Shown here piece after piece: positions 25,967-35,406 of a stretch of 64,000 nt of DNA; position 1 is the first letter of the stretch, and every line of letters starts with the position of its first letter. A program made the position numbers and the translations under genes. The notes below the pieces were generated by a model, which worked only from the letters and a program-made list of their open reading frames with translations, ran no database searches and was not told the origin of the DNA. The stretch is taken from contig QHVH01000029.1 of assembly GCA_003222245.1 (NCBI GenBank), positions 17,026-81,025 of the forward strand, in the 5' to 3' direction. Origin of the DNA: Blastocatellia bacterium AA13. GTDB lineage: Bacteria > Acidobacteriota > Blastocatellia > UBA7656.

Positions 25967-26599
25967 ATGAAGAGAATGTTCGGTCCCATTCTGGCGACAA
26001 TGTTTATAACACTAGCTTGCGCGACGGCTAACGCGCAGACGCTGTCCCAGGCGGACCGCGATCGCGCACTGAAATATCTGGATTCTACAAGCGCAACTCT
26101 GGTCGCCTCCACTAAAGGGCTGACCGACGCGCAATGGAACTTCCAGGCAAATCCTTTCAAATGGTCCATTGCTCAGGTGCTGGAGCATATAGCTGCGTCT
26201 GAAGACCTCCTGCGAGGCATCCTGGAGGATCGCGTACTGAAGGCGCCGCCGGCGCCCGAGCGAGACATCAAGCAGCTCGACGATAAAGTGTTAGCCACAA
26301 TTCCCGACCGCACGATCAAAGCGACGGCGCCTGCTCCGCTGCGGCCGACGAATCGTTTCGGCTCGCCCGATGCGGCGTTGAAGCACTTTCTCGAAAGCCG
26401 CGCCAAAACAATTGAGCTATTGAAAACGAGGGATGACTTGCGTGCTCACGCGGTCGACTCCGCGTTGTTGGGAGGCAAGCTCGACGGCTACGAGTTTGTG
26501 CTGTTCATCGCGGCACACAGCGAACGACACACAAAGCAGCTCAATGAAGTCAAAACGGACGCAAAGTATCCGAAGAGCGAAGCGCTCCTGCCCAGATAA
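25967..26599 (+). CDS. secreted DinB-family protein
   Basis: A 210-residue protein with a signal peptide (MKRMFGPILATMFITLACATANA) and a DinB four-helix fold. The helix GLTDAQWNFQANPFKWSIAQVLEHIA carries the first metal-ligand histidine (LEH, near residue 73). The last helix has AAHSERHTKQLNEV with the second and third histidine positions. DinB proteins are divalent-metal-binding and some act in thiol transfer; the role of exported ones is unknown. It resembles the 212-residue protein at 34728 along its whole length, so the two are paralogues. AAAGGAA lies 13 bases upstream. Confidence 0.85.
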   Translation: MKRMFGPILATMFITLACATANAQTLSQADRDRALKYLDSTSATLVASTKGLTDAQWNFQANPFKWSIAQVLEHIAASEDLLRGILEDRVLKAPPAPERDIKQLDDKVLATIPDRTIKATAPAPLRPTNRFGSPDAALKHFLESRAKTIELLKTRDDLRAHAVDSALLGGKLDGYEFVLFIAAHSERHTKQLNEVKTDAKYPKSEALLPR

Positions 26600-26644
26600 G
26601 AGCTTTGATCCGGTCTCTGAAGTAATCGGAGTTTTTGTGTAGAG

Positions 26645-26676
26645 CGGCCTCGCCGAAGACGTCTTCGGCGAGGCCG
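26645..26676. terminator. bidirectional terminator hairpin
   Basis: A perfect 32-base palindrome beginning CGGCCTCGCCGAAGA, followed by GTTTC. It lies between the convergent DinB and zinc-ribbon genes and could end both transcripts. Confidence 0.75.
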
Positions 26677-26718
26677 TTTCACATGCTATTGATATTTGAG
26701 ATGCTGGTGATTTTGAGA

Positions 26719-27801
26719 TTAATACATCTTTACAACTCGCCATGCGCCATTGATCTTCGATACTCGAACGACCACTCTCTCCGTTCCGTTGCTCATCTCA
26801 TACTCGGCGGTTGTAGCGGCGTCGTCATCGGTCAGACTTTGAACGGACCATCCCTTCTTGTCACGATGATTGAAGCCTTGAGCGATAAAAGGATCAACCG
26901 ATCTTTCGATCATAACCCGCGCCTTTGAATCGACGTTGCGCTTTTCGAGAGCCGCGGCCCCCGCGAAGAAGGCCGTATAACGATCGTTGTCCCATTCCCG
27001 CGATGATTCCGCGAAGGCCGAGCCTTTCCACGCAAGCCTCACAAGCTGGTATGAATGCTCGCACGTCGAGCATTCGTCGATTATGTTGGATGAAAATACC
27101 GGCACCCTCGCGACAAGCTCGTTTCCTTCCTCAAATCTCACCTGCGATCGCGCGCCGGGGATGGCGCCTGCTCCAAGCGGACCGGGCAGCGCCTGTCGAG
27201 TGACATCGCGGAGCTGCTGGCCATCCACTTTCAGGACAAGCATGCGCGCGGTCGCCGCTCGTTGCCCATCGCCGGACTTTCCTGTTCCCAGCGCGGCAAT
27301 GTATTGATCGCTTTCGCTTCTGAGTATGCGAAGCTCGTCCGGTTTACCCTGATCCCGATCGCCCTCGTGAAACCGGCGCATCAGGTTCTTCGGCAGAATC
27401 TTTAGAAGATCGTCATGCGACAAGTCCGTTATGATCAGCGACTGGCCGAGGTTCGAAGCGGATGGCTCGGGAAGCGGTGCGCTCGGCGCGTCGATATCGG
27501 CTGCCGGCTGAAGGCGAGGCGTCTCTCGCGCGGCCGATGCCGTCACAGGTTGTTTGAGTCTATAAAAGATTATCCAGGCTCCAGCTCCGATTATCGTAAT
27601 CGCCAATAATATGAAGAGCGCGGTTCTGAAGCGATTAGGCGAAGAGTGGGTCGGGCTCACGTATTCGATGGGCGGACCATCGGCGAAAGATAATATGCCA
27701 GGGCGCTGACCGGCGCGGGTCGCGGACAGAGATATTCCGTCGAAAAAGCAGAAGTTCATGTCGTCATCGAACGCTTCCCCGCATTTCGGACAGATCTTCA
27801 T
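26719..27801 (-). CDS. zinc-ribbon, single-pass membrane protein, unknown function
   Basis: A 360-residue protein with an N-terminal zinc ribbon (MKICPKCGEAFDDDMNFCFFDG) and a transmembrane helix (ALFILLAITIIGAGAWIIFY, about residues 62-81). The extracytoplasmic domain (about 130-360) contains IITDLSHDDLLKILP, ARMLVLKVDGQQ and a C-terminal SKINGAWRVVKMY, which look like an NTF2/SH3-like mixed fold. A cysteine pair (ECSTCEHSYQLVRL) sits in the middle. No catalytic motif is recognised. It is related in the first 80 residues to the gene at 21817. It may sense or bind something at the cell surface. Confidence 0.75.
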   Translation of the reverse strand: MKICPKCGEAFDDDMNFCFFDGISLSATRAGQRPGILSFADGPPIEYVSPTHSSPNRFRTALFILLAITIIGAGAWIIFYRLKQPVTASAARETPRLQPAADIDAPSAPLPEPSASNLGQSLIITDLSHDDLLKILPKNLMRRFHEGDRDQGKPDELRILRSESDQYIAALGTGKSGDGQRAATARMLVLKVDGQQLRDVTRQALPGPLGAGAIPGARSQVRFEEGNELVARVPVFSSNIIDECSTCEHSYQLVRLAWKGSAFAESSREWDNDRYTAFFAGAAALEKRNVDSKARVMIERSVDPFIAQGFNHRDKKGWSVQSLTDDDAATTAEYEMSNGTERVVVRVSKINGAWRVVKMY

Positions 27802-27964
27802 GAGGCTCCATTCATTTGTTGTTGATGACTAAAGGGGCTTGCTTGTATTCAGTGGGCCGGCGCCGATTTTATCAACAGGCGCGCGCAACGACAATAATAA
27901 CGTCTTCTCGGCTATTCGAATCGCCGCTTCCATATTCTTTAATACAGTTTCGAACGGAAGCCAT

Positions 27965-29337
27965 TCAGCGTTTCAGATTCGATTTACCTGCTCCGCGCGG
28001 ATCTTTTTTCCACAACGCGTAGACCGGAATGCCGGCCGCGAGGATCGCGATCCCGATGAAACTGTTCTTCGGATACTTATATATAGTGTTCAGCACGACG
28101 ACCCAGCAGGAGATTACAAAGAATAAGGTGGTCAGCGGATGGCCCGGGATGTTGTACTTTGTAGCGCGCTTCTCGGCGGCCGCATCGCGCCGTCTCAACA
28201 CAAAAACGCACGTGGCCGTGAGTCCGAAGAAGATGAAATCAACCGACACGACATAGTTGAGGATCTGTTCATAGCGGCCTGACAATGCGATGATAATCGC
28301 GGTCGCTCCCTGCATCGCTATAGCGACTACGGGAACCCGTGTTCGAGGGTGAAGCCAACCCACTCGTTTGAAGAACAGGCCATCTTCCGCCATCGCGTAG
28401 TAGACCCGCGGAGCCGTCAACATGCCCTGGCTCAGAAATCCGAGCGTGGAAACGGCGATTCCCGCCGCAATCGCTCGCGCTCCGGCTTCTCCAAAGCTCG
28501 CCCGCATCACATCCGAAGCTGGGGTTTCGGTCGAAGCAAGGCCGCCGGGTCCCAATACCTCAGATCTACGAAGTTCATAGCAAGATAGAGCAGGATCACT
28601 CCGACTACGCCAATGATTAGTCCTCGGGTGAGATTCTTTTCGGGCTCGCGTATCTCTCCCGCTACGAAGCTTGCCGTCTGCCATCCGCCGTACGCGAAGA
28701 GCACGGGTATCATCGCGGCTCCGACCGCGGTCAGCAGATCGCCCGAAAACGGCCGATCAAGCAAACTTTGAGTCAGGACTTGCTGACTTCCTCCGAACAA
28801 GCCGACCGCGATGACGGCGCCGATTGCAAAGATCTTTAGCACCATTAAGACGTTCTGAACCGTCGCTCCCGTTTTGACCCCTATACAGTTGACGACGGTC
28901 AGAGCAGCCAGCACGACGGTGGCGATGAGGGCTGTAGACACAGGCTTGGATATCAGCGTGCTGAAGTAGTGGGCGAAGGTGACCGCCACGGCAGCCATAC
29001 CGCCGGTTTGCGTCACCAGCAGCAGCCCCCAGCCGTAGACGAATGCGACCGATGGATGATAGGCCTCGCGAATATAAGCGTACTGGCCTCCCACCTCGGG
29101 CCGCCTTGCCGCAAGCTCCGCGTAGATGAAAGCCCCCGCGAGTGCGATTAGACCGCCGAGCGCCCAGACGGAAATGATCAGAAAAGGCGTGTGGACTTGC
29201 CGGGCGGCTACATAAGGATTGATGAATATGCCCGAACCGATGATACCGCCCATCACGATCATCGTGGCGTCGAAGAGGCCGAGCTTGCGCGCCAGTTTTG
29301 GCCGCGAAACTGGCTCAATAGGTTTCTCGGTCGCCAT
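27965..29337 (-). pseudogene. APC-family amino-acid permease, split by frameshift
   Basis: The start reads LGLFDATMIVMGGIIGSGIF, the characteristic first helix of amino acid/polyamine/organocation transporters, and continues for about 265 residues to AMNFVDLR near 28558. There the frame changes. In the next frame the protein continues LGPGGLASTETPASDVMRAS and runs on to 27965 with five more helices. One missing base beside a GG pair near 28558 accounts for the break (the residue expected there is a valine). Rejoined, the protein is about 457 residues with twelve helices, the normal size. Substrate cannot be told. Either a sequencing error or an inactivated gene. Confidence 0.85.
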
Positions 29338-29594
29338 AAGTCACAAGCCGTTCATGTCGATACGCCCCGTCTTGTATCACGCTATGACGCGGGGCGAAAG
29401 CCGGCGCTAGGCAGCGAGCGCTACGCCGCCGGATTGGCGGGAAGGGAAGGCACGACAAACTTCATCGACTCAATATCAAACTCAATATCAAACTCGATAT
29501 CCGCGATGACTCGCATGAAAAACAGTTCCTGTGATATTTAACAAGGCCGACAACCTCGGCAAAATTACAAACAGTCTTTTTCGTGGAGGAGAAG

Positions 29595-30395
29595 ATGAAA
29601 AAATCTTTGATGATCGCCTGTGTCCTGTGTCTCTTTTCCGTGTCAGCGTCCGCGCAGGAGTGGGCCAAACAGCGCGCGGACAAATCACCTCGCCATCAGG
29701 AATGGGTCGCGGTTAAACACGACAACCGCACCGTAAATTCCTTTATCGTATTTCCGGAGGTCAAGAACAAAGCCACCGCTGTGGTAGTAATTCACGAAAT
29801 ATTCGGCATGAGCGATTGGGTTCGCAGCCTGACCGATCAGCTCGCCGAAGCGGGCTACATAGCGATCGCTCCCGATCTGCTCTCGGGCATGGGTCCGAAC
29901 GGCGGCGGATCGAGCGAGTTTGACCGCAATGGAGTGGGCCAGGCGATCCAGAAGCTCCCGGCCGATCAAATAACAGCCGATCTCAACGCGGCGGCGGATT
30001 ACGTAGCCAAGCTGCCCGCGTGCAACGGCAAAGTCGCCGTAGCCGGATTCTGCTACGGGGGAAGTCAGACCTTCCGCTTTGCTACGAACAGGCCGAGTCT
30101 CGCGGCGGCGTTTGTGTTTTACGGAACCGGTCCAGACAGCAAGGAAGCGATCGCAAAGATCAAGTGTCCGGTGTATGGCTTCTATGGCGGCAACGATGCG
30201 CGAGTCGACGCGACAATTCCAAAGAGCCAGGAATTGATGAAAGAGGCAGGCAAGACCTACGAGGCGGTTACCTACGAAGGCGCGGGACACGGCTTCATGC
30301 GCGCTGGAGAGGACCCCGCAAACACGAACGAAGCTAACAAGAAGGGGCGCGACGAGGCATGGGTGCGCTGGAAAACTCTGCTCAAGAAACTGTAA
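29595..30395 (+). CDS. secreted dienelactone hydrolase-family protein
   Basis: A 266-residue alpha/beta hydrolase. A signal peptide (LMIACVLCLFSVSASAQ) is followed by the family's start (VVVIHEIFGMSDWVRSLTDQLAEAGY). The nucleophile motif is GFCYGG (cysteine instead of serine, as in dienelactone hydrolases), the acid lies in GGNDARVD and the histidine in GAGHGFMRAG. All three catalytic residues are present. The frame opens at a GTG twelve bases earlier, but the ATG chosen has GGAGGAG ahead of it. It is probably periplasmic; the substrate is unknown. Enzymes of this group hydrolyse small esters and lactones. Confidence 0.88.
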   Translation: MKKSLMIACVLCLFSVSASAQEWAKQRADKSPRHQEWVAVKHDNRTVNSFIVFPEVKNKATAVVVIHEIFGMSDWVRSLTDQLAEAGYIAIAPDLLSGMGPNGGGSSEFDRNGVGQAIQKLPADQITADLNAAADYVAKLPACNGKVAVAGFCYGGSQTFRFATNRPSLAAAFVFYGTGPDSKEAIAKIKCPVYGFYGGNDARVDATIPKSQELMKEAGKTYEAVTYEGAGHGFMRAGEDPANTNEANKKGRDEAWVRWKTLLKKL

Positions 30396-30453
30396 TACCG
30401 GTATTAATCTAAGGAAGTCTCAGCGGGGAACTGGTATCTGGAGAGAGAGCATA

Positions 30454-32346
30454 ATGAAACAAGCCGGTGTCGCCTTCTTAGTAGCAGTCCTGAGCGGCGG
30501 TATTATCTTGCGGTACTTCGAGCAAACCGGGCTGGCCCACGGAGCCGTTCACGCCGGGTCGTTCTTATCGGCGGATACCCCGACAATAGGCAGCACGGGC
30601 GCCGACGATCTCGATGCATCCAAGAGCGAGATGCAATCTCTGATCGAGCGCTACACTGTGGATCGCGGCGCGTTGAACCGCTTCTACAATGTCGAAAACT
30701 CCGCGGCGCGGCAAAAGCGGCTCAAGCAATTTCTGGATGATTGGCTGGCGATTGTCTCCCGGCAAGTATTCGAGTCGATGAGTGAAAATGGCCGCATCGA
30801 TTATCTCCTCTTCAAAAACTATCTGGAGCACGAGCTCAGACAGATGGACATAAAGGCAAAGGCCCAGGCCGAAGCCGCGCAATTGATCCCATTCGCGCAG
30901 GAGATCACCGATCTCGAGGATTCGCGGCGCAAGATGGAGAAGATCGAACCGTCGCGCATCGCGGTTCTGCTCACGGCGATGAACAAGCGGATCGATGCCA
31001 CACGCAAAGCCGTGGAGGCGGGTCTGCAGCCAGAGTCCAAGACGGGCGGCGCGCAGTCCAAGACCGCTAACGCGCAAGGGCCGCAAACATCAGCGCCGAT
31101 CGCTCCGCTCAAAGCTAAGAAGACCGTTGCGAATCGAGCCGCGGTTACGATCAATTTGCTCAGGACCACTCTCAAGAATTGGTTTGGCTTTTACAATGGC
31201 TACGATCCGATTTTCACCTGGTGGGTGGAAGCGCCTTACAAAGTCGTCGATCAGTCGCTGCAGAGCTATGCGGCGATGCTGCGCGAGAAAGTGGTGGGTA
31301 TAAAACCAGGGGATGAAGGGGCGATCATCGGCGATCCTATTGGCCGTGAAGCGCTGATGAGCGAGCTTGCCTATGAGATGATCCCGTACACTCCCGAGGA
31401 GCTGATCGCGATTGCAAACAAGGAATATGAGTGGTGCGAAGCTGAGATGAAAAAAGCTTCGCGGGAGCTGGGCTACGGCGACGATTGGCGCAAAGCGCTC
31501 GAGCACGTAAAGACGCTCTATGTCGAGCCCGGCAAACAGCCGGAGTTGATTCGCGAGCTGGCCGTCGAAGCCATCGATTTCATGGACAAGCACGATCTTG
31601 TCACAATTCCGCGGCTTGCCCGAGAGACATGGCGAATGGAGATGATGACCCCGGAGCGCCAGCTTGTCAGTCCATTCTTCCTCGGCGGCGAGACTATCCA
31701 GGTCTCCTATCCAACGAATGGAATGGGCCACGAGCAAAAGATGATGAGCATGCGGGGCAACAATATTCACTTTTCGCGGGCTACCGTTTTTCACGAGCTG
31801 ATTCCCGGCCATCATCTTCAGGGATTCATGGCCGCCCGATACCGCCCTTACCGCGCGCTGTTCGGAACACCCTTCTGGACGGAGGGCGGCGCGTTGTACT
31901 GGGAGATGCTGCTGTGGGATATGAATTTCGCCAGATCGCCGGAAGACCGAGTGGGCATGCTCTTCTGGCGGATGCACAGATCGGCCCGAATCATCTTCTC
32001 TTTGAGTTTTCATCTCGAGCAGATGACGCCCGATCAATGCATCGAGTTGCTGGTGGAGAAGGTTGGGCACGAGCGCGACAACGCAACTGCCGAAGTTCGA
32101 CGCTCGTTTGCGGGGGATTACGGCCCGCTTTATCAATGCGCCTATCTGCTCGGCGGCTTGCAGCTTCGAGCATTGCATCGCGAGCTTGTCGACTCAGGCA
32201 AGATGACCAATAGGACTTTTCATGATGCGGTGTTGAAAGAGAATCGAATCCCCATCGAGATGGTTCGAGCCAGCTTGACGGGCCGGAAGCTCGCGCGCGA
32301 TTTCAAATCGAGCTGGCAATTCTATGGTCCGAATCCGGGACATTAA
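30454..32346 (+). CDS. secreted DUF885-family putative metallopeptidase
   Basis: A 630-residue protein of the DUF885 family, helical and zinc-peptidase-like (related to the M3/M32-type fold). The metal motif is HELIPGHHLQG near residue 446, with the downstream EGGALYWEMLL stretch holding the likely third ligand. A hydrophobic N-terminus (VAFLVAVLSGGIILRYF) acts as signal or anchor. Residues about 195-220 form a Ser/Ala/Lys-rich linker. Peptidase activity is inferred from the motif. Neighbouring genes are also exported hydrolases, but nothing links them as a pathway. GGAGAGAG precedes the start. Confidence 0.85.
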   Translation: MKQAGVAFLVAVLSGGIILRYFEQTGLAHGAVHAGSFLSADTPTIGSTGADDLDASKSEMQSLIERYTVDRGALNRFYNVENSAARQKRLKQFLDDWLAIVSRQVFESMSENGRIDYLLFKNYLEHELRQMDIKAKAQAEAAQLIPFAQEITDLEDSRRKMEKIEPSRIAVLLTAMNKRIDATRKAVEAGLQPESKTGGAQSKTANAQGPQTSAPIAPLKAKKTVANRAAVTINLLRTTLKNWFGFYNGYDPIFTWWVEAPYKVVDQSLQSYAAMLREKVVGIKPGDEGAIIGDPIGREALMSELAYEMIPYTPEELIAIANKEYEWCEAEMKKASRELGYGDDWRKALEHVKTLYVEPGKQPELIRELAVEAIDFMDKHDLVTIPRLARETWRMEMMTPERQLVSPFFLGGETIQVSYPTNGMGHEQKMMSMRGNNIHFSRATVFHELIPGHHLQGFMAARYRPYRALFGTPFWTEGGALYWEMLLWDMNFARSPEDRVGMLFWRMHRSARIIFSLSFHLEQMTPDQCIELLVEKVGHERDNATAEVRRSFAGDYGPLYQCAYLLGGLQLRALHRELVDSGKMTNRTFHDAVLKENRIPIEMVRASLTGRKLARDFKSSWQFYGPNPGH

Positions 32347-32489
32347 GATTACTCCATAGCGTAAGCGGGATCGCCGAGTATTTTATTGACACGTTCTTGA
32401 ATTGAGCTACCATGAATCTCGTTTAGATACTTGCCCCGCGCCTGACTATCCCCACCCCAGTAATTAGAATTTCCCCAAGAAGGAATACA

Positions 32490-32903
32490 ATGAATAACAA
32501 AGGCTCGGAGTACGTCCTCACCGTTGTGCAACACACGTACTGCTCGGATTGCGCGCTAATAAAGAACAAAATCGCCGAAGTTTACATAATGTCCGGTCTG
32601 CCGCGGGGCGAAGAATCGAGGTATTGGCGGATGCAGATCCTATCTCCTCCGTGGGATCGGGATGCTCGGCGAAACGAATTTCCGGCGGGTTTTCATAGTG
32701 TGGATGTGCCGGCGCTCAAGCTGGAGATCAACGGCCGAACGGCGGCGATTACGCAGGCGCCGGGTACGATTTCAGCGATACTCATAAAACTCAAAGACAT
32801 GTTGCGCGAGCACCGCAGCAATGATCAGATGGCCGCCGAGATCAAGAAGCTTGCAACGACAGCCTCTCATAAATCTGAAGAAGCTGTTTGCCCGGTCGTA
32901 TAG
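32490..32903 (+). CDS. hypothetical protein with N-terminal CxxC
   Basis: A 137-residue protein that I do not recognise. Near the N-terminus it has a cysteine pair (TYCSDCALIKNKI) as in thioredoxin-like or metal-binding proteins, and the sequence after it could form a beta-alpha fold. The last residues are CPVV. There is no signal peptide, so it is probably cytoplasmic. GAAGGAA lies upstream of the ATG. It ends just before a strong terminator hairpin. Confidence 0.6.
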   Translation: MNNKGSEYVLTVVQHTYCSDCALIKNKIAEVYIMSGLPRGEESRYWRMQILSPPWDRDARRNEFPAGFHSVDVPALKLEINGRTAAITQAPGTISAILIKLKDMLREHRSNDQMAAEIKKLATTASHKSEEAVCPVV

Positions 32904-32989
32904 AAAATCGTTCCCGCATATTTAGATTAAATAGTCTCCGCTCTGGTGAGATTCAACGGCGGTTCCTCCGCGCGCTCCGGCAATAATGT

Positions 32990-33019
32990 AGGGGCGGCGC
33001 CTTGTGGCCGCCCCTCTTT
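32990..33019 (+). terminator. rho-independent terminator
   Basis: GGGGCGGC pairs with GCCGCCCC around a short loop (gccttgtg) and is followed by TCTTT. It follows the hypothetical gene ending at 32903. Confidence 0.7.
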
Positions 33020-33277
33020 GCGTTGCGATTAACCTACAGTGATCTTCAGCGTCTGAGATGTAGGTGGGTTGATCCTGAACTCCTCCGTCAATCTTCGCTC
33101 ACTCGATTTGACCGCTCGAACCGATAAGATATAGTAAAACGGTGCTGAGTGATTTGGCCGTGCGAAACGCTGATGGCTAATAGCCATATTGCGGTACTCT
33201 ATGCCTTGCGTTTTGACGACTCGCAAAGACGTCGACGTAATTGAGAAGTCCGGCCGGCTTGAGCGGAGAACCACCTA

Positions 33278-34633
33278 ATGAAATCTACTAAAGCTATTCG
33301 CATATTAAGGACTACATTTGTTGCGATCCTCCTTGCGCTGCCAGGACTTGTCAGCCCGCGTGCAGCGCTGCCTTTCGATCAGCCTGTCTTCTTTGATCTC
33401 GCACCGAGTTGGCAGACGCAAGATCAGGCGACCTCCGGATCGCAGGCGGTTCCGGCGGGCGTTCCGCCTGAGGCCGTAGCTCGCGGGCGAAGTCTCGAAT
33501 CCAACTACATCGCTCACGAGACAAGCGGCACTCTCTTTAAAAACGTCGCAACCGTGCTGACAAGGAGATATTACGACTCCAAGTTCAGACGAGACGTTCT
33601 GCCGAAGCTCGTCTCGGAATACGCGGACAAGGCGAAGCGCGCATCGACACTCAAGGATCAACGCGACGTTGTGGAGGAGATGCTAAGCCATATCCCTTCG
33701 TCGCACCTCGGCCTCATGTCCACGACCACTCACAAATATATAAGCGCCGATCTGGAAGGCCGCTCCTATCCTACCTTCGGGGTACAGGTCATAGAAGAAG
33801 GCGGAAAGTTTTATGCCTTCTTCGTGCTTGAAGGCGGTCCTGCTCAACGCGCGGGGCTTCGGCCCTGGGATCGAATAGTCTCTATAGACGATGTTCCCGC
33901 CGAGAAATCATCCCGAGTGGATTGGAGGTCCGACGATGCTTATATCGCCGACGACCGTGATCCGCCGGTGCATTACCTGCTCACCGAAAAAGGCGATACT
34001 CTCAAGCTCAAAATAGAACGTAAGAAAGACAAGTTCATAACTCTGAGCATCAAGGCGGAGGACTACCCCCCGTTTGCCGCCGCGAAAGCGAGCGCGCGCC
34101 TTTACAAAGTCGACGGCCGCGACATCGCTTATATTCACATCTGGTATGTTCATATGTCGGGAGTACCGGAGCTGCTGAAGAGCAAGATGGAGGGGGAATT
34201 CGGCAAATGTGACGGGTTCGTGCTCGACCTGCGAGGACGGGGCGGCAACGGCATGGCCATTGCCAGGATACTTGATGTGGTGGAGTCGGAAAGTAAGTCG
34301 AGGCACTGGCCTGTAGTCGCACTGATCGACAGGCAGTCAAGAAGCGCCAAAGACATTCTCGCCTATGAGCTTAAGAAGAGAGGTATCGCGACCCTCGTAG
34401 GAGAGCCCACGGCCGGAGCCGTCATACCGGCTTCGTTCGCCGATGTAGGGCACGATTCAGTGCTTATGTTTCCGAGTTTCAAGCTGGGTAAATATACCGA
34501 CTTGCTCGAGTCCAAACCGACAAAGCCCGATGTATTCGTCGAGCGGGCCGGGCCTCTCAGCGGCGGTGAAGATCCAATTCTTAACGCCGGTCTCGCGGAA
34601 GAGGCAAAGTTGATCAAGCGCCGTGAGAAATGA
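33278..34633 (+). CDS. secreted S41-family (C-terminal processing) peptidase
   Basis: A 451-residue exported peptidase. A signal peptide lies at about residues 8-30. A helical region (80-150) precedes a PDZ domain near 165-260 (FGVQVIEEGGKFYAFFVLEG, then PAQRAGLRPWDRIVSIDDVP). The S41 catalytic domain follows, with DGFVLDLRGRGGNG, the serine in DRQSRSAKDILAYEL and VGEPTAGAV. The serine-lysine type active site fits this family, although the segment before the serine (QSRSA) differs from the more usual YTxSA. It probably cleaves proteins in the periplasm. The start has CGGAGAA upstream. Confidence 0.85.
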   Translation: MKSTKAIRILRTTFVAILLALPGLVSPRAALPFDQPVFFDLAPSWQTQDQATSGSQAVPAGVPPEAVARGRSLESNYIAHETSGTLFKNVATVLTRRYYDSKFRRDVLPKLVSEYADKAKRASTLKDQRDVVEEMLSHIPSSHLGLMSTTTHKYISADLEGRSYPTFGVQVIEEGGKFYAFFVLEGGPAQRAGLRPWDRIVSIDDVPAEKSSRVDWRSDDAYIADDRDPPVHYLLTEKGDTLKLKIERKKDKFITLSIKAEDYPPFAAAKASARLYKVDGRDIAYIHIWYVHMSGVPELLKSKMEGEFGKCDGFVLDLRGRGGNGMAIARILDVVESESKSRHWPVVALIDRQSRSAKDILAYELKKRGIATLVGEPTAGAVIPASFADVGHDSVLMFPSFKLGKYTDLLESKPTKPDVFVERAGPLSGGEDPILNAGLAEEAKLIKRREK

Positions 34634-34727
34634 AGGGCAAAGCGCTCTTTCGTCGCTTTGCGTTGAAACGATAAACGAAGCTGTTCTATTTTGAGCCTGC
34701 TCGACAGCAGGCGAATCGGAGCTCACA

Positions 34728-35366
34728 ATGAAAATCATCGGTTCGATTAGTGTTTGTATCCTCCTTATTTCCACATTCGTTTCGGCTACGCCGTCAGTTT
34801 CGGCGGCCGATCCCAAGCTCACACCCGCCGAGCGCGCCGAGGCTATCAAAATGCTGAAGCAGTCCGAAAAAGAGTTTCTCGATCTGGTCGAGAACCTGAG
34901 CGACGAGCAGTGGAATTTCAAACCCGCGCCGTTCAAATGGTCGGTAGGCGAAACCGCGGAGCACATTGCGCTCGCCGAAGGTCTCCTGTTCGGCCTGGTT
35001 CAGCAAACCCTCGCGTCGAAGCCTAACCCGGATTGGGAGACTAAGACGCAGGGCAAAGAAGTCGTTCTCGAAAAAGTTCTTGCGGCGCGAACCGGCCGAG
35101 CACAGGCTCCGGGCGCGATTCAACCGATGAATAAAAAGATGACGAGAGCCGAAGTGATGAAGCTATTCAAGGAAGGGCGCGAACGCAGTCTGAAGTTCAT
35201 CGAAACAACCGACGCGTCTTTCAAAGATCATACGTTCGACAATCCGTTTCCAGTATTCGGTACCCTCAATGCATACCAGTGGTTTATCTACATACCTCAA
35301 CACAATTTTCGCCACAATAAGCAGATTGCCGAGGTAAAGGCGAATCCGAAGTTCCCGAAGTCCTAG
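34728..35366 (+). CDS. secreted DinB-family protein (second copy)
   Basis: A 212-residue exported DinB-fold protein, paralogous to the gene at 25967. A signal peptide ([16 protein letters not shown] hydrophobic start, cleaved near VSAAD) is followed by the [18 protein letters not shown] helix and [14 protein letters not shown] with the first metal-binding histidine. The last helix has [15 protein letters not shown] with the other two. Compared with the 25967 copy the length is the same and the helices align without gaps near the ligands. It probably binds a divalent metal. It is followed closely by the amidase gene on the same strand. Confidence 0.84.
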   Translation: MKIIGSISVCILLISTFVSATPSVSAADPKLTPAERAEAIKMLKQSEKEFLDLVENLSDEQWNFKPAPFKWSVGETAEHIALAEGLLFGLVQQTLASKPNPDWETKTQGKEVVLEKVLAARTGRAQAPGAIQPMNKKMTRAEVMKLFKEGRERSLKFIETTDASFKDHTFDNPFPVFGTLNAYQWFIYIPQHNFRHNKQIAEVKANPKFPKS

Positions 35367-35406
35367 CGCGAGCTTTAGCGCTGTTCAAACATCTGGAGAT
35401 CTCTTA

